Positions 8,939 to 19,777 of a stretch of 64,000 bases of DNA are shown here, in pieces (position 1 is the stretch's first letter; each line of letters begins with the position of its first letter). The stretch lies in contig NZ_LMKO01000022.1 of the NCBI RefSeq assembly GCF_001421705.1, positions 310,339 through 374,338 of the forward strand, in the 5' to 3' direction. Origin of the DNA: Xylophilus sp. Leaf220. GTDB taxonomy: Bacteria; Pseudomonadota; Gammaproteobacteria; Burkholderiales; Burkholderiaceae_C. The notes beneath the pieces were generated by a model. It saw nothing but the letters and a program-made list of their open reading frames with translations. It had not been told where the DNA came from and searched no databases. Position numbers and translations under genes: made by a program.

Positions 8939-9822
8939 GCGGCGCCCTCCCCGGTCGTCGCCGTCGTCGTTTCGGTAGTCGCCGCGGATGCAGCCGGCGC
9001 CTCGGCGCGCGGCGCCTTGTAGCGGGCGTAGCCCCACAGGTACTGCTGCGGGCACTGGCGGATCAGCCGCTCCATGTCGGCGTTGAGCGCATCGACCGCA
9101 TCGTCGAGCGCGGCGGGCAGCGGCGCGCTGCGCGCCTCGACATGCACCCGGAAGCCGCGGCCGCGCGGCAGGCGCTCGCTCCAGGCCAGCAGCACCGTCG
9201 CGCCCGACTGCTGGGCCAGGCGCGCCGCCAGCGTCATCGTGTAGGCCTCGCGGCCGAAGAAGGGCGACCAGCGGCCCATGCCGTCGGGCGGTACCTGGTC
9301 GGGCAGAAGTCCGACGGCCTCGCCGCGCTTCAGGGCCCGCAGCATCTGCCGCACGCCGGCCAGGGTGGTGGGCACTGCGGCCAGGTGGGGCCGGTCGCGC
9401 GCCGCGGCCATGGTGCGGGCCAGCCAGGGCTGGCGGGCGGGGCGGTAGAGGATCGTCATCGGGCCGTGGCGCGGGCCGTAGTCGGCGGCCAGCGCCTGGG
9501 GCGAGGCCTCGAAGCCGCCCAGGTGCGGCGTCAGGAACAGGATGCCGCGGCCGGCCGCGTAGGCCCGGGCGATGGAGCCGCCGTCGTCCCACCGCCAGGC
9601 CGGCGGCGTGCCGAACCACAGGCGCGGCACCTCGGCCACCATCCGCCCGGCATGGGCCACCGCGCCGCGCACCGCGCCGAACGGCAGGCCCGCCTGCCGT
9701 GCGTTGGCCAGGAAGCGCCGACGGTACGGAGCCGACGACAGGAACGCCACCCACCCCAGCACGGCACCGAGCAGGTGCAGCAGGGGCAGCGGAAGCCGGG
9801 AGAGGAGACGGAGCATCGGCAA
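8935..9822 (-). CDS. Lipid A biosynthesis acyltransferase (LpxL/HtrB family), first gene
   Basis: 295 residues. An N-terminal membrane anchor is followed by the HX4E catalytic motif in TPHLGGFEA and a LLPDQVPP/SPFFGREA block, as in lipid A acyltransferases. The last ~25 residues are an Ala/Thr-rich tail. It is a paralogue of the following gene, with which it overlaps by 4 bp; the pair probably adds two secondary acyl chains. It is divergent from metK, and the metK leader (riboswitch) occupies the shared intergenic region. Confidence 0.9.
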   Translation of the reverse strand: MPMLRLLSRLPLPLLHLLGAVLGWVAFLSSAPYRRRFLANARQAGLPFGAVRGAVAHAGRMVAEVPRLWFGTPPAWRWDDGGSIARAYAAGRGILFLTPHLGGFEASPQALAADYGPRHGPMTILYRPARQPWLARTMAAARDRPHLAAVPTTLAGVRQMLRALKRGEAVGLLPDQVPPDGMGRWSPFFGREAYTMTLAARLAQQSGATVLLAWSERLPRGRGFRVHVEARSAPLPAALDDAVDALNADMERLIRQCPQQYLWGYARYKAPRAEAPAASAATTETTTATTGEGAA

Positions 9823-9850
9823 AAGAGCGGACGGCGCGGGCTAGAATGCC

Positions 9851-9908
9851 CCGGTCGCCGAGTTAAATGAGCAACTTGCAGGGCGACGTTAAAAACTACT
9901 GCTAAAGC
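9851..9908 (+). promoter_or_regulatory. SAM-II-like riboswitch upstream of metK
   Basis: The 6-bp stem GTCGCC (9854-9859) / GGCGAC (9882-9887) encloses GAGTTAAA and a TTGCAG segment. It is followed by GTTAAAAA and GCTAAAG. The order of stem, UUAA, UUGCA, stem, AUAAA-like and GCUAAA matches the short H-type pseudoknot of SAM-II, and GCAG (9878-9881) can pair with CTGC (9899-9902). The downstream gene makes S-adenosylmethionine, as expected for feedback control. The start codon is ~60 nt further on. No covariance search was run. Confidence 0.72.
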
Positions 9909-9967
9909 GTTCGCCAAGGCTCCAGGCCCGGGCAGCGCCCCAAGCCGCAACACTGGAGTTTATGCAA

Positions 9968-11149
9968 ATGGCGAACGACTTTCTCTTCACTTCCGAATCC
10001 GTCTCCGAAGGCCATCCCGACAAGGTGGCCGACCAGATCTCCGACGCCATCCTCGACGCGATCTTCGAGCAGGACCCGCGCAGCCGCGTCGCCGCCGAGA
10101 CGCTGACCAACACCGGCCTGGTGGTCCTCGCCGGCGAGATCACCACCAACGCGCACGTCGACTACATCCAGGTCGCCCGCGACACGATCAAGCGCATCGG
10201 CTACGACAACACCGACTACGGCATCGACTACAAGGGCTGCGCAGTGCTGGTCGCGTACGACAAGCAGAGCAACGACATCGCCCAGGGCGTCGACCAGGCG
10301 TCCGACGACCACCTGAACACCGGCGCCGGCGACCAGGGCCTGATGTTCGGCTACGCCTGCGACGAGACGCCCGAGCTGATGCCCGCGCCGATCTACTACG
10401 CCCACCGCCTTGTCGAGCGCCAGGCCCAGCTGCGCAAGGACGGCCGCCTGCCCTTCCTGCGGCCCGACGCCAAGAGCCAGGTGACGATGCGCTACGTCGA
10501 CGGCAAGCCGCACAGCATCGACACGGTGGTGCTCTCCACCCAGCACCACCCCGACCAGAGCGAGACGCCCAAGACGATGAAGGCCAGCTTCATCGAGGCG
10601 GTAATCGAGGAGATCATCAAGCCGGTGCTGCCCCAGGAGTGGCTGCAGGACACCAAGTACCTGATCAACCCCACCGGCCGCTTCGTCGTCGGCGGCCCGC
10701 AGGGCGACTGCGGCCTGACCGGCCGCAAGATCATCGTCGACACCTACGGCGGTGCCTGCCCGCACGGCGGCGGCGCCTTCAGCGGCAAGGACCCGACGAA
10801 GGTCGACCGCTCGGCCGCCTACGCCGCCCGCTACGTGGCCAAGAACATCGTCGCCGCGGGCCTGGCGCGCCAGTGCCAGATCCAGGTGGCCTACGCGATC
10901 GGCGTGGCCCGGCCGATGAACGTCACCGTCTACACCGAAGGCACCGGTGTGATCCCCGACGACCAGATCGCCAAGCTGGTCACCGACCACTTCGACCTGC
11001 GCCCGAAGGGCATCATCCAGATGCTCGACCTGCTCCGCCCGATCTACCAGAAGACCGCCGCCTACGGCCACTTCGGCCGCGAAGAACCCGAGTTCACCTG
11101 GGAGAAGACGGACAAGGCTGCGCAGCTGCGTGCAGCTGCAGGCCTGTAA
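9968..11149 (+). CDS. metK: S-adenosylmethionine synthetase
   Basis: 393 residues starting [19 protein letters not shown]. The ATG at 9968 is preferred over the in-frame ATG at 9962 because GGAG (9955-9958) is 9 nt away from the former and only 3 from the latter, and because the family starts there. Signature segments [12 protein letters not shown] and [16 protein letters not shown] are present. It makes SAM from methionine and ATP in the cytosol. It is likely regulated by the SAM-responsive leader upstream. Confidence 0.97.
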   Translation: MANDFLFTSESVSEGHPDKVADQISDAILDAIFEQDPRSRVAAETLTNTGLVVLAGEITTNAHVDYIQVARDTIKRIGYDNTDYGIDYKGCAVLVAYDKQSNDIAQGVDQASDDHLNTGAGDQGLMFGYACDETPELMPAPIYYAHRLVERQAQLRKDGRLPFLRPDAKSQVTMRYVDGKPHSIDTVVLSTQHHPDQSETPKTMKASFIEAVIEEIIKPVLPQEWLQDTKYLINPTGRFVVGGPQGDCGLTGRKIIVDTYGGACPHGGGAFSGKDPTKVDRSAAYAARYVAKNIVAAGLARQCQIQVAYAIGVARPMNVTVYTEGTGVIPDDQIAKLVTDHFDLRPKGIIQMLDLLRPIYQKTAAYGHFGREEPEFTWEKTDKAAQLRAAAGL

Positions 11150-11331
11150 GCCAGGCCGGCCGCGCAGCGGGGACGCCGCCTTGCGCCACGAGGCTGCACC
11201 GCCGTGCGCTGCGGCGGGCCTGCGGACCGTGTTCATGGTGCAGCGCAACATCGAAATTTACGGTCTGACACACCCGGCGCGTCAACCTGCCGTAGCGCCC
11301 GCCCGTTGTAGTGCGACCTAAGGAGTTCGCC

Positions 11332-11415
11332 ATGCCCACACCTGCAACCCTCCCCGTCACCGGTCCCCGCCCCGCCGCCTGCTGGCCCTACGACGAGCGC
11401 GACCGCAAGCGCTGA
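11332..11415 (+). CDS. Possible 27-residue small protein
   Basis: ATG at 11332 is preceded by a strong AAGGAG Shine-Dalgarno (spacing about 6). It encodes a 27-residue peptide starting MPTPATLPVTGPRP and ending CWPYDERDRKR, then TGA. It lies alone between metK and the convergent ligD. The good ribosome binding site and a basic, aromatic C-terminus are the only evidence; I do not recognise a family, and chance remains possible in DNA this GC-rich. Confidence 0.4.
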   Translation: MPTPATLPVTGPRPAACWPYDERDRKR

Positions 11416-11427
11416 CCCGCCGCTTCG

Positions 11428-13980
11428 CTACGCCCTGCCGCCGTTGCGGGCCAGCGCCTTGAGCGCAGACGACAACGACACGGCCGCGGCGGCATAGCCG
11501 GCCCAGGGTGCATTGCCCACCCGAAGCCGCGCATCGACGGTCTGCACCGTCCAATGCGCACCGCTGGTGAGCGTCTCCAGCTCATCCCATTCCAGCGGAA
11601 CCGAAATTCCCATTCCCGGACGCGACCGTGCCGACCAGGCCGCCACGGTCGTGGCGCCGCGTCCGTTGCGCAAAAAATCCACGTAGATCTTGCCCACCCG
11701 GTTGCGGGGCCCGCTCTTGGCGACGAAGCGCGAGGGAATGGTGTGCGCCAGGTGCTGCGCCACTGCTTCCGAGAACCCCTTGACCGCTTCCCAGCCGTGG
11801 AGTCGCTTGATCGGCACCACCACGTGCAGGCCCTTGCCGCCGCTGGTCTTCAGGAACGCGGGCAGGCCGAGCTCTTCCAGCGCCACCCGCACCAGCACCG
11901 CCGCCTGCTGCACCTGCTCCCAGGGCACGCCCTCGCCGGGGTCGATGTCGAAAGTCATGCGGTCGGGCCGCTCGATTCGGTCGTGGCGGGCGTTCCAGGT
12001 GTGGAACTCCAGCACGTTCATCTGGGCGGCCTGCAGCAGGGCCTCGGCCGAGGCCACCTCCAGCAGCGGCGCATGGTCGGGGTCCAACGCAGGGTCGAGC
12101 CGCCGCACAGCCGGCATGCCCTCGCTTTCCGCATGCTTCTGGAAGAACAGCTCGCCGCCCACGCCCGACGGCGCACGGACGAGCGACGCGGGCCGCCCCT
12201 GCAGGTGCTCCAGCATCAGCGGCGCCACGGTGGCGTAGTAGCGGACCAGATCGATCTTGCGCAACCCGCTTTCCGGATCGATGACGCGGTCGCCGTGGGT
12301 CACCTTCAGGCCGGCCGGCAAGGCGTCGGGCGCAGTCTTGCGGGCGGCACGGCTCTTATTCGTCGGGGGATCGAGGGCCACGGGGCGCTCCTGCACGATG
12401 GCGCGCGCCGGCTTGTCGCTGCGCAGTCCGTGGAACACCGCATGCCGGATGCGGTGGGTGCGCGTCCATTGTGCGAAGGACACTTCGGCCAGAAGAACCG
12501 GCCGCACCCAGTGCGCGCCGCGGGCGATGCCCGTCGTGTCCGTGAACGGGCTTTTGTCTGCGCCATGCGTCGCCAGGGCTTCGTGCAGCGTCCGCAGCGT
12601 GCGGTCGCTGAAGCCGGTGCCGACATTGCCCGCGTAGCGCAGTGTGCCGTCATCGTCGTGCACGCCCAGCAGCAGGGAGCCGAGGCCCTGGCGCGATCCC
12701 TTCGGATCTGTGTAGCCGCCGATCACGAACTCCTGGCGCTGGCCGCACTTGATCTTGATCCAGGCGGCCGAGCGGCGACCTGTGTAGGGCGCGTCGCGCC
12801 GCTTGCCGATGATGCCCTCGAAGCCGAGCTTGCAGGCCGATGCGGCAAGGTCGTGCGGCGGCGCGTCGAAGGCTTCGCTGAACCGCACGCGTGTAGCGCC
12901 CCCGGCGTGCTCCCCGAGCATGGCCTGCAGCCGTGCCCGGCGGTCGTCGAGCGGCAGCGCGCGCAAGTCATGGCCGTCGTGAAACGGCAGGTCGAACAGG
13001 TAGTAGACCAGGGCGGCCGTACCCGTGCCCGGCCGGGTCGGCTGCTCGAAGGCGTTTTGCAGGGCCTGGAAATCCGGCGCGCCGTCGCGCCCCAGCACCA
13101 CCACCTCGCCGTCGAGCCAGCCCGAGGTGAAAGGCAACGCCTCGACCGCCGCGGCCAACGCCGGCATGCGCTCCGTCCAGTCGAGCCCGTTGCGGGTGAA
13201 AAGCCTGGCCTTGCCGCGCTGCTTGCGGGCCAGCAAGCGGTAGCCGTCGAATTTCAGTTCGTACAACCATGCATCGGCGTCTGCGGGCGGCGCGTCCACC
13301 AGCGTGGCGAGTTGCGGCGAGAGTTTCTCGGGCAGTGCCGCGGACTTGCCGCGGACGGGTTGCGCAGGCTCGGCAGCGGGCGTCTTCGCCGCCGGCGGGC
13401 GCTTCGGCGCGTCCGGATCGGGCAGGCTGCCGACGCTGTCGGGTAGCGCCTCGACCACATCGAAATCGGCAGACGGCCGCGCATGGTCGTCGTCTTCCTT
13501 GATCAGCAGCCAGGGCGGCTGCTTCTCCTCCGAGGCACGCTTGCCGTGCATCCGGACCAGCGTCCAATGGCCCTGCAGCTTGTGGCCGTGCAGCGCGAAC
13601 TTCAGCTTGCCCGCTTTCCAGCCGCGTGCAGGATCGTCCTGCGGCGCCCAGGTGCCCTTGTCCCAGACGATCACCTTGCCGGCGCCATACTGCTTGGGCG
13701 GAATCTGCCCTTCGAAAGTGTTGTAGGCGATCGGATGGTCTTCCACCTGCACGGCCATCCGCTTGTCGTGCGGGTCTAGGCTGGGGCCTTTCGGCACCGC
13801 CCAACTCTTCATGGTGCCGTCGATCTCCAGCCGCAGGTCGTAATGCAGCCGGCTGGCCCAGTGCTTCTGGACGACGAAACGCAGCGCATCGACGCTTGTC
13901 TCTCCGCCCTCCTCAGGCTCCGACGTGATGCTGAAATCTCGTTTTCGCCGGTAGGCTTCAAGAGGGTCGGGGCGGGTCAT
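11428..13980 (-). CDS. ligD: LigD multifunctional NHEJ DNA ligase
   Basis: 850 residues from MTRPDPLEAYRRKRDF; the in-frame start 12 codons upstream is less family-like. Domains from the N-terminus: 3'-phosphoesterase (about 30-170, with QKHWASRLHYDLRLE), ATP-dependent ligase (about 215-520, catalytic Lys243 in ELKFDG), and primase-polymerase (about 560-850, with the metal-binding FDIDPGEG). This PE-Lig-Pol order is that of Pseudomonas LigD. Known role: end processing, fill-in and sealing of double-strand breaks together with Ku. No ku gene is in this window. It follows recQ on the same strand after 94 bp. Confidence 0.95.
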   Translation of the reverse strand: MTRPDPLEAYRRKRDFSITSEPEEGGETSVDALRFVVQKHWASRLHYDLRLEIDGTMKSWAVPKGPSLDPHDKRMAVQVEDHPIAYNTFEGQIPPKQYGAGKVIVWDKGTWAPQDDPARGWKAGKLKFALHGHKLQGHWTLVRMHGKRASEEKQPPWLLIKEDDDHARPSADFDVVEALPDSVGSLPDPDAPKRPPAAKTPAAEPAQPVRGKSAALPEKLSPQLATLVDAPPADADAWLYELKFDGYRLLARKQRGKARLFTRNGLDWTERMPALAAAVEALPFTSGWLDGEVVVLGRDGAPDFQALQNAFEQPTRPGTGTAALVYYLFDLPFHDGHDLRALPLDDRRARLQAMLGEHAGGATRVRFSEAFDAPPHDLAASACKLGFEGIIGKRRDAPYTGRRSAAWIKIKCGQRQEFVIGGYTDPKGSRQGLGSLLLGVHDDDGTLRYAGNVGTGFSDRTLRTLHEALATHGADKSPFTDTTGIARGAHWVRPVLLAEVSFAQWTRTHRIRHAVFHGLRSDKPARAIVQERPVALDPPTNKSRAARKTAPDALPAGLKVTHGDRVIDPESGLRKIDLVRYYATVAPLMLEHLQGRPASLVRAPSGVGGELFFQKHAESEGMPAVRRLDPALDPDHAPLLEVASAEALLQAAQMNVLEFHTWNARHDRIERPDRMTFDIDPGEGVPWEQVQQAAVLVRVALEELGLPAFLKTSGGKGLHVVVPIKRLHGWEAVKGFSEAVAQHLAHTIPSRFVAKSGPRNRVGKIYVDFLRNGRGATTVAAWSARSRPGMGISVPLEWDELETLTSGAHWTVQTVDARLRVGNAPWAGYAAAAVSLSSALKALARNGGRA

Positions 13981-14074
13981 GAAATCCAATCTAGCCCGCG
14001 TGTTGCGTACCAACAATCAGACATGTCCTACGTCGTGTCGACTGCCCCGGCAGCCTGCGCCGGGCGACGCAGGA

Positions 14075-15970
14075 TCATGCGGCGACACGATTCTCGGCCG
14101 CCGCCTGCCGCCGGCGCTTCTGCGCCTTCACGAAATCCGGCCGGAAGCATCGGCTGCTTCCGTCCGCGAACGCGACCGTGACCGAAAGCGCGTCGGTTGC
14201 CGTCACCACGCCGGCCCCGTAGCGCCGGACCATGACCGCTGCACCGGCCTCGAACGCCTGCTTCGGCCCAGTCGATACCGGCGCCATGACCGACGCTTGC
14301 TTGTCCGGTTCGGCCGCGCGCATCGGAGCGGCATCGTCCTCGACCGTCCACGTTCCGGAAGGCGGCAGCACGGCAGGCGCCGCCGCGGTGCTGGCCTGGT
14401 CGTGCACGGCCGCCAGGGCGGCCATGCGTCGGCAGTTGTCGCAGTGCCCGCATTGGCCGCGCGGGCCACCCTCCTCGGCATGGCCGAAATAGTCGAGCAG
14501 CACCTGCCAGCGACAGCGCCCGGTCTGGGCATAGAACACCATCTGCTCCAGCGCCTCGTTGTCCTGCTCGCGCTTGGCACAGTAGGTCGACACCAGGTCG
14601 TCCAGCGCCACCGCATCCAGTGCCTTGCGCTGCAGTACCAAGCCGGCCTTCGCCTTCTGCACCACCAGGCGACGGCTGCGCAACAGGCCCAGCGCGACCT
14701 GGACCTTGCTGCGCGAGCAGCGATCCGCCAAGTGCGACTGCAGGGTCGCGAGCGACCATCCGGCAGCGGCAGCGTCGTCCGGTCCGGGTGCCGGCGGTGC
14801 GGCCAGCAAGGCATCGTGCACCGCCTGCAGGTCCTGCAGCGACGGATACCGCCCCGCCAGGAAGAACTGCTGCACCGCGCGATCCTTGCGCAGGAACATC
14901 AGCGTGCAGTCCGCAGGCTCGCCGTCGCGGCCGGCGCGACCCGACTCCTGGTAGTACGCATCGAGGCTCGCGGGCATCTGGTAATGGACGACGAATCGAA
15001 TGTCCTGCTTGTCGATGCCCAGTCCGAACGCGTTCGTGGCCACCACCACCCGGGTGTCGCCGCGCATGAATCCGTCCTGCACCGCCTGGCGCTGCGCCGC
15101 AGGCAGGCGGCCGTGGTACAGCGCGACCGATTCGTCCGCCGCGGCCAACGCGTCGCGCACCGCCTCGGCGGCGCGGATCGTGGCGGCATAGACCAATCCG
15201 GCCCCGCCCGACGCCCGCACCAGCGCCACCACCCGGGCCATATTGTCCTTCTCGTTCGCAAGCGCCTCCACGCTGTAGGCCAAATTGGGACGGTAGGTGC
15301 CGGTATCGACGACGCCACCCGGGGCGATCCCCAGTTGCCGGCAGATGTCGCGCGCGACCGGGCCAGCGGCCGTGGCGGTCAGCGCCAGCACCGTCGGCCG
15401 CCCCAGGCGCTTGCAGGCCGGGCCGATCTCCAGGAACGCGGGCCTGAAATCGTGGCCCCACTGCGAAACGCAATGGGCTTCGTCCACCACCAGCAGGCTG
15501 GTCGGATGGCGCAGCAACAGCGCCAGGAAGTCGGCGTTGGCCAGCCGCTCGGGCGTGCAGAGCACCACCTTCGCCGAGCCGTCCGCGATGGCCGCCTCCG
15601 CCGCGTGGAGCGACGCCGCATCCAGGGACGCATGGACTTGCACCGTCGCGATTCCATGCTCGCACAGGGATTCGGACTGGTCCTGCATCAGAGCCAGCAA
15701 CGGGGAAACCACCACGGTGCGGCCCGGCAACAGCGTGGCCGGCAGTTGGTAGCACAGCGACTTGCCGGCGCCGGTCGGCATCACCGCCAAGGTGTTGTCA
15801 CCGCGCAGTACGCGGTCGATCACGTCGCGCTGGCCCGGCCGCAGGGTTTCCAGTCCGAACACCTCCCTTAGGCGGCTTTCGAGCATCGCGTCGTCCGCTG
15901 TCGCGGTGGAAATGGACGCGCCGGGATGCGTGGCGGCAACGGAAGCCGAGGCGGAGGCAGAAGCGGTCAT
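14075..15970 (-). CDS. recQ: RecQ-family ATP-dependent DNA helicase with extra C-terminal domain
   Basis: 631 residues. Walker A PTGAGKS (about 65-71), DEAH (163-166), helicase motifs through [10 protein letters not shown], then an RQC region whose zinc cysteines lie in GRCRWQ...GQCGHCDNC. There is no HRDC domain. The last ~50 residues ([16 protein letters not shown] ... FRPDFVKAQ) look like the small Tudor-like / DUF3553-type tail known from UvrD/PcrA helicases. 3'-5' helicase for recombination and repair; probably co-transcribed with ligD. An alternative start at residue 29 is possible. Confidence 0.9.
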   Translation of the reverse strand: MTASASASASVAATHPGASISTATADDAMLESRLREVFGLETLRPGQRDVIDRVLRGDNTLAVMPTGAGKSLCYQLPATLLPGRTVVVSPLLALMQDQSESLCEHGIATVQVHASLDAASLHAAEAAIADGSAKVVLCTPERLANADFLALLLRHPTSLLVVDEAHCVSQWGHDFRPAFLEIGPACKRLGRPTVLALTATAAGPVARDICRQLGIAPGGVVDTGTYRPNLAYSVEALANEKDNMARVVALVRASGGAGLVYAATIRAAEAVRDALAAADESVALYHGRLPAAQRQAVQDGFMRGDTRVVVATNAFGLGIDKQDIRFVVHYQMPASLDAYYQESGRAGRDGEPADCTLMFLRKDRAVQQFFLAGRYPSLQDLQAVHDALLAAPPAPGPDDAAAAGWSLATLQSHLADRCSRSKVQVALGLLRSRRLVVQKAKAGLVLQRKALDAVALDDLVSTYCAKREQDNEALEQMVFYAQTGRCRWQVLLDYFGHAEEGGPRGQCGHCDNCRRMAALAAVHDQASTAAAPAVLPPSGTWTVEDDAAPMRAAEPDKQASVMAPVSTGPKQAFEAGAAVMVRRYGAGVVTATDALSVTVAFADGSSRCFRPDFVKAQKRRRQAAAENRVAA

Positions 15971-16235
15971 GGCAGCGTGATCCGAAGAGGTACCGAAGCA
16001 CCGATCGGGAGATGCTGGTCGGGCGGCACGGCCGGTGGCGTGGGCGCCGGTTACCGCCGCATGTCAGCCGATGGCGACGGGGCGTGAGGCCGCATCGCCG
16101 GCTGCGGTGCGAACCACCGTGCCGCCCGACCGGCGGCCGGTATGCGAATTCCACGCGCTTCCGTACACGACGAACATGGGGAGCACGGCGATCCCCGAAG
16201 ATGTGCCCGGCACGGTCCAGGCATCATCTACCCGT

Positions 16236-17288
16236 ATGAAACGTCAATACCTGGTGGCCATCGCTGCCGTGGCCGCGGCGCTGCTGCTGCGCTACCTGCT
16301 CAACCCGGTGCTGGGGCAGCAGGGGCCCTACCTGATCCTGACGCTGCCGATCGTGGCGGCGGCGGTCTACGGCGGCTTCGGGCCGGCCTTGTTCGCGACC
16401 GCACTGGGCACCTCGGCCGGCACCTACCTCTTCATCGACCGGGGCGCCGGCCTGCACGATGTGCTGCAGCCCGAAAACCTAACCCGTACCCTGCTCTTCG
16501 TGGTGATCGGCCTGGCCGTCGCGCTGATGGGCGGATGGCTGCACCGCTCCCGCGCGGCGCTGGCCGACAAGGTGCGCCAATTGAAATCCAGCAACCGCGC
16601 CAAGGACAACGCGATGGCCGTGCTGGGCCACGAGATCCGCAACCCGCTCTCGGCGATCCACTTGGCGCAGACCGTGCTGCAGCGCGCGCCGGGCGACGAG
16701 AAGCGGATCGCCTGGGCCACCGAGGTCATCGGCCGGCAGGTGGCGCAGATGACCCGCATGGCCGACGATCTGCTCGATCTCTCGGGCGTGATGCGGGGCG
16801 CGCCGCCGGCGAGGCTGGAGGTCGATCTGCGCCAGGTGCTGCTGCAGGCGCTGGAGCAGAGCGCCCCGCTCTACGCCAAGAAGGGCCACCGGCTCCACAC
16901 CCGGATCGGCGATGCGCCGGTGGTCGTGACCGGAGACGCGCAGCGCCTGGTGCAGGTCTTCGCCAACCTGCTGACCAATGCCGCCAAATACACCGATCCG
17001 GGCGGCGAGATCGCCCTTACCCTGCAGCCGAAGGGGGCCCGCGAGGTCGCGGTGGCGATCGAGGACAACGGCGTAGGCCTGCCGCCCGGGCTGGTCGCCG
17101 ACCTGTTCGAGCCCTTCGTGCAGGCGCCCGGTGCCGCCTCCAATGCGGAAGGCGGCCTGGGGCTGGGCCTGGCGATCGTGCGCAAGATCGTGACCGCCCA
17201 CGGCGGCGAGGTGACGGCCGACAGCGCAGGGCCCGGGCAGGGCAGCCGCTTCACCGTGGTACTGCCGAAGGCGCAGGGCGGCGCCTGA
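16236..17288 (+). CDS. Orphan membrane sensor histidine kinase (DUF4118/KdpD-like)
   Basis: 350 residues from [13 protein letters not shown]. Three to four N-terminal membrane helices (about 5-100) in a KdpD-like DUF4118 arrangement are followed by HisKA with phospho-acceptor His132 in GHEIRNPLS, and a HATPase with N-box NLLTNAAKY and glycine boxes EDNGVGLP and GLGLGLAI. No large periplasmic sensor and no response regulator nearby, so its partner is unknown. An in-frame ATG at 16176 would add 20 residues; 16236 is chosen because the family begins at the first helix. Neither start has a clear ribosome binding site. Confidence 0.85.
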   Translation: MKRQYLVAIAAVAAALLLRYLLNPVLGQQGPYLILTLPIVAAAVYGGFGPALFATALGTSAGTYLFIDRGAGLHDVLQPENLTRTLLFVVIGLAVALMGGWLHRSRAALADKVRQLKSSNRAKDNAMAVLGHEIRNPLSAIHLAQTVLQRAPGDEKRIAWATEVIGRQVAQMTRMADDLLDLSGVMRGAPPARLEVDLRQVLLQALEQSAPLYAKKGHRLHTRIGDAPVVVTGDAQRLVQVFANLLTNAAKYTDPGGEIALTLQPKGAREVAVAIEDNGVGLPPGLVADLFEPFVQAPGAASNAEGGLGLGLAIVRKIVTAHGGEVTADSAGPGQGSRFTVVLPKAQGGA

Positions 17289-17441
17289 GCGGGCTTGCGG
17301 ACGGGCGCCATGCCGCGGGGACCGCCGATCCCCGGAACGCAAGAAGAAAACCGGGTCTCCGAGCGGAGTGCATTGCCAGGCCGCGCCTCGATCCGCCGCA
17401 CCTTCCTTACATCCATTTCGCCTGCTCACCTACAGCCCCTC

Positions 17442-17469
17442 TTGAAACTGCGCCCGATGGCTATATCAT
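17442..17469 (+). promoter_or_regulatory. Probable sigma-70 promoter of groESL
   Basis: TTGAAA at 17442-17447 and TATCAT at 17464-17469 are separated by 16 bp, directly followed by the CIRCE operator. I see no sigma-32 -10 box (CCCCAT-type) at the right distance, so HrcA repression rather than RpoH is the visible control. Confidence 0.6.
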
Positions 17470-17495
17470 TAGCACTCGAAGGGGACGAGTGCTAG
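17469..17495 (+). promoter_or_regulatory. CIRCE operator (HrcA binding site)
   Basis: TTAGCACTC, nine spacer bases, then GAGTGCTAG: one mismatch from the classical CIRCE inverted repeat. It lies 101 bp before groES and abuts the -10 box. Known role: binding site of the heat-shock repressor HrcA, itself activated by GroEL. hrcA is not in the window. Confidence 0.95.
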
Positions 17496-17596
17496 CAGCC
17501 CGTACAGGCCGGCCCGGCGCCCTCCCCTCAGTTTCGCGACAGCCGCCTCTGCGCGGTGTCGTTCCGGCCCCAACCGCTTCCATTTCAGGAGTTGCT

Positions 17597-17887
17597 ATGA
17601 ACCTTCGTCCTCTGCACGACCGCGTGATCGTCAAGCGCATCGACAGCGAAACCAAGACCGCATCGGGCATCGTGATCCCCGACGCCGCCGCAGAAAAGCC
17701 GGACCAGGGCGAGATCCTGGCCGTCGGCCCGGGCAAGAAGAACGACAAGGGCGAGATCTCCGCTGTCGGCGTGAAGGTCGGCGACCGCGTCCTGTTCGGC
17801 AAGTACTCGGGCCAGACCGTCAAGGTCAACGGCGACGAGCTGCTGGTCATGAAGGAAGAAGACCTCTTCGCAGTTGTCGAGAAGTAA
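17597..17887 (+). CDS. groES: GroES co-chaperonin
   Basis: 96 residues, full length, starting [14 protein letters not shown], with the mobile-loop region [12 protein letters not shown] that contacts GroEL. AGGAG lies 7 nt before the ATG. It is first gene of the groESL operon, behind the CIRCE element, and caps the GroEL folding chamber in the cytosol. Confidence 0.98.
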   Translation: MNLRPLHDRVIVKRIDSETKTASGIVIPDAAAEKPDQGEILAVGPGKKNDKGEISAVGVKVGDRVLFGKYSGQTVKVNGDELLVMKEEDLFAVVEK

Positions 17888-17945
17888 GGCGCCTGCGCTG
17901 CCCCGGTGCAGCGCGGCCTTTGCAGACAACCGTTTCCCTCTTTAA

Positions 17946-19619
<1,674 letters not shown>

Positions 19620-19671
19620 GCGCCCGGTCGCACCACCTGCCGGCCCGTGCCGGCGGGTGATGCCCCAAGCG

Positions 19672-19708
19672 AAAGCCCCGCGGACTGCGAAGTCCGCGGG
19701 GCTTTTTC
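19672..19708 (+). terminator. Rho-independent terminator of groESL
   Basis: A perfect 15-bp stem (AAAGCCCCGCGGACT and its complement, 19672-19686 with 19691-19705) has a GCGA loop and runs into T residues. It ends the groESL transcript. Confidence 0.95.
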
Positions 19709-19717
19709 CTTTATTTT

Positions 19718-19777
19718 GCTACTAGTTTTATAGCTGGCAGCCGGCGCAGGACGCCGGCTACAGCCACTTTTGGTTCA
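19718..19777 (+). repeat. Repeat A copy 2 (between groEL and xylB)
   Basis: GCTACTAGTTTTATAGC core, then CCGGCGCAGGACGCCGG and a CTACAG...TTTTGG tail. It abuts the xylB stop codon (19775-19777) on the opposite strand. Confidence 0.85.

Noticed and set aside
15971..16235. Gene in the recQ/sensor kinase gap
   Set aside because: Open frames exist only as extensions of shadows; no start with a ribosome binding site and no known motif.
17442..17470. Sigma-32 promoter for groESL
   Set aside because: CTTGAAA is present, but the following CCCGATGG is only about 5 bp away, too close for an RpoH -10 box.
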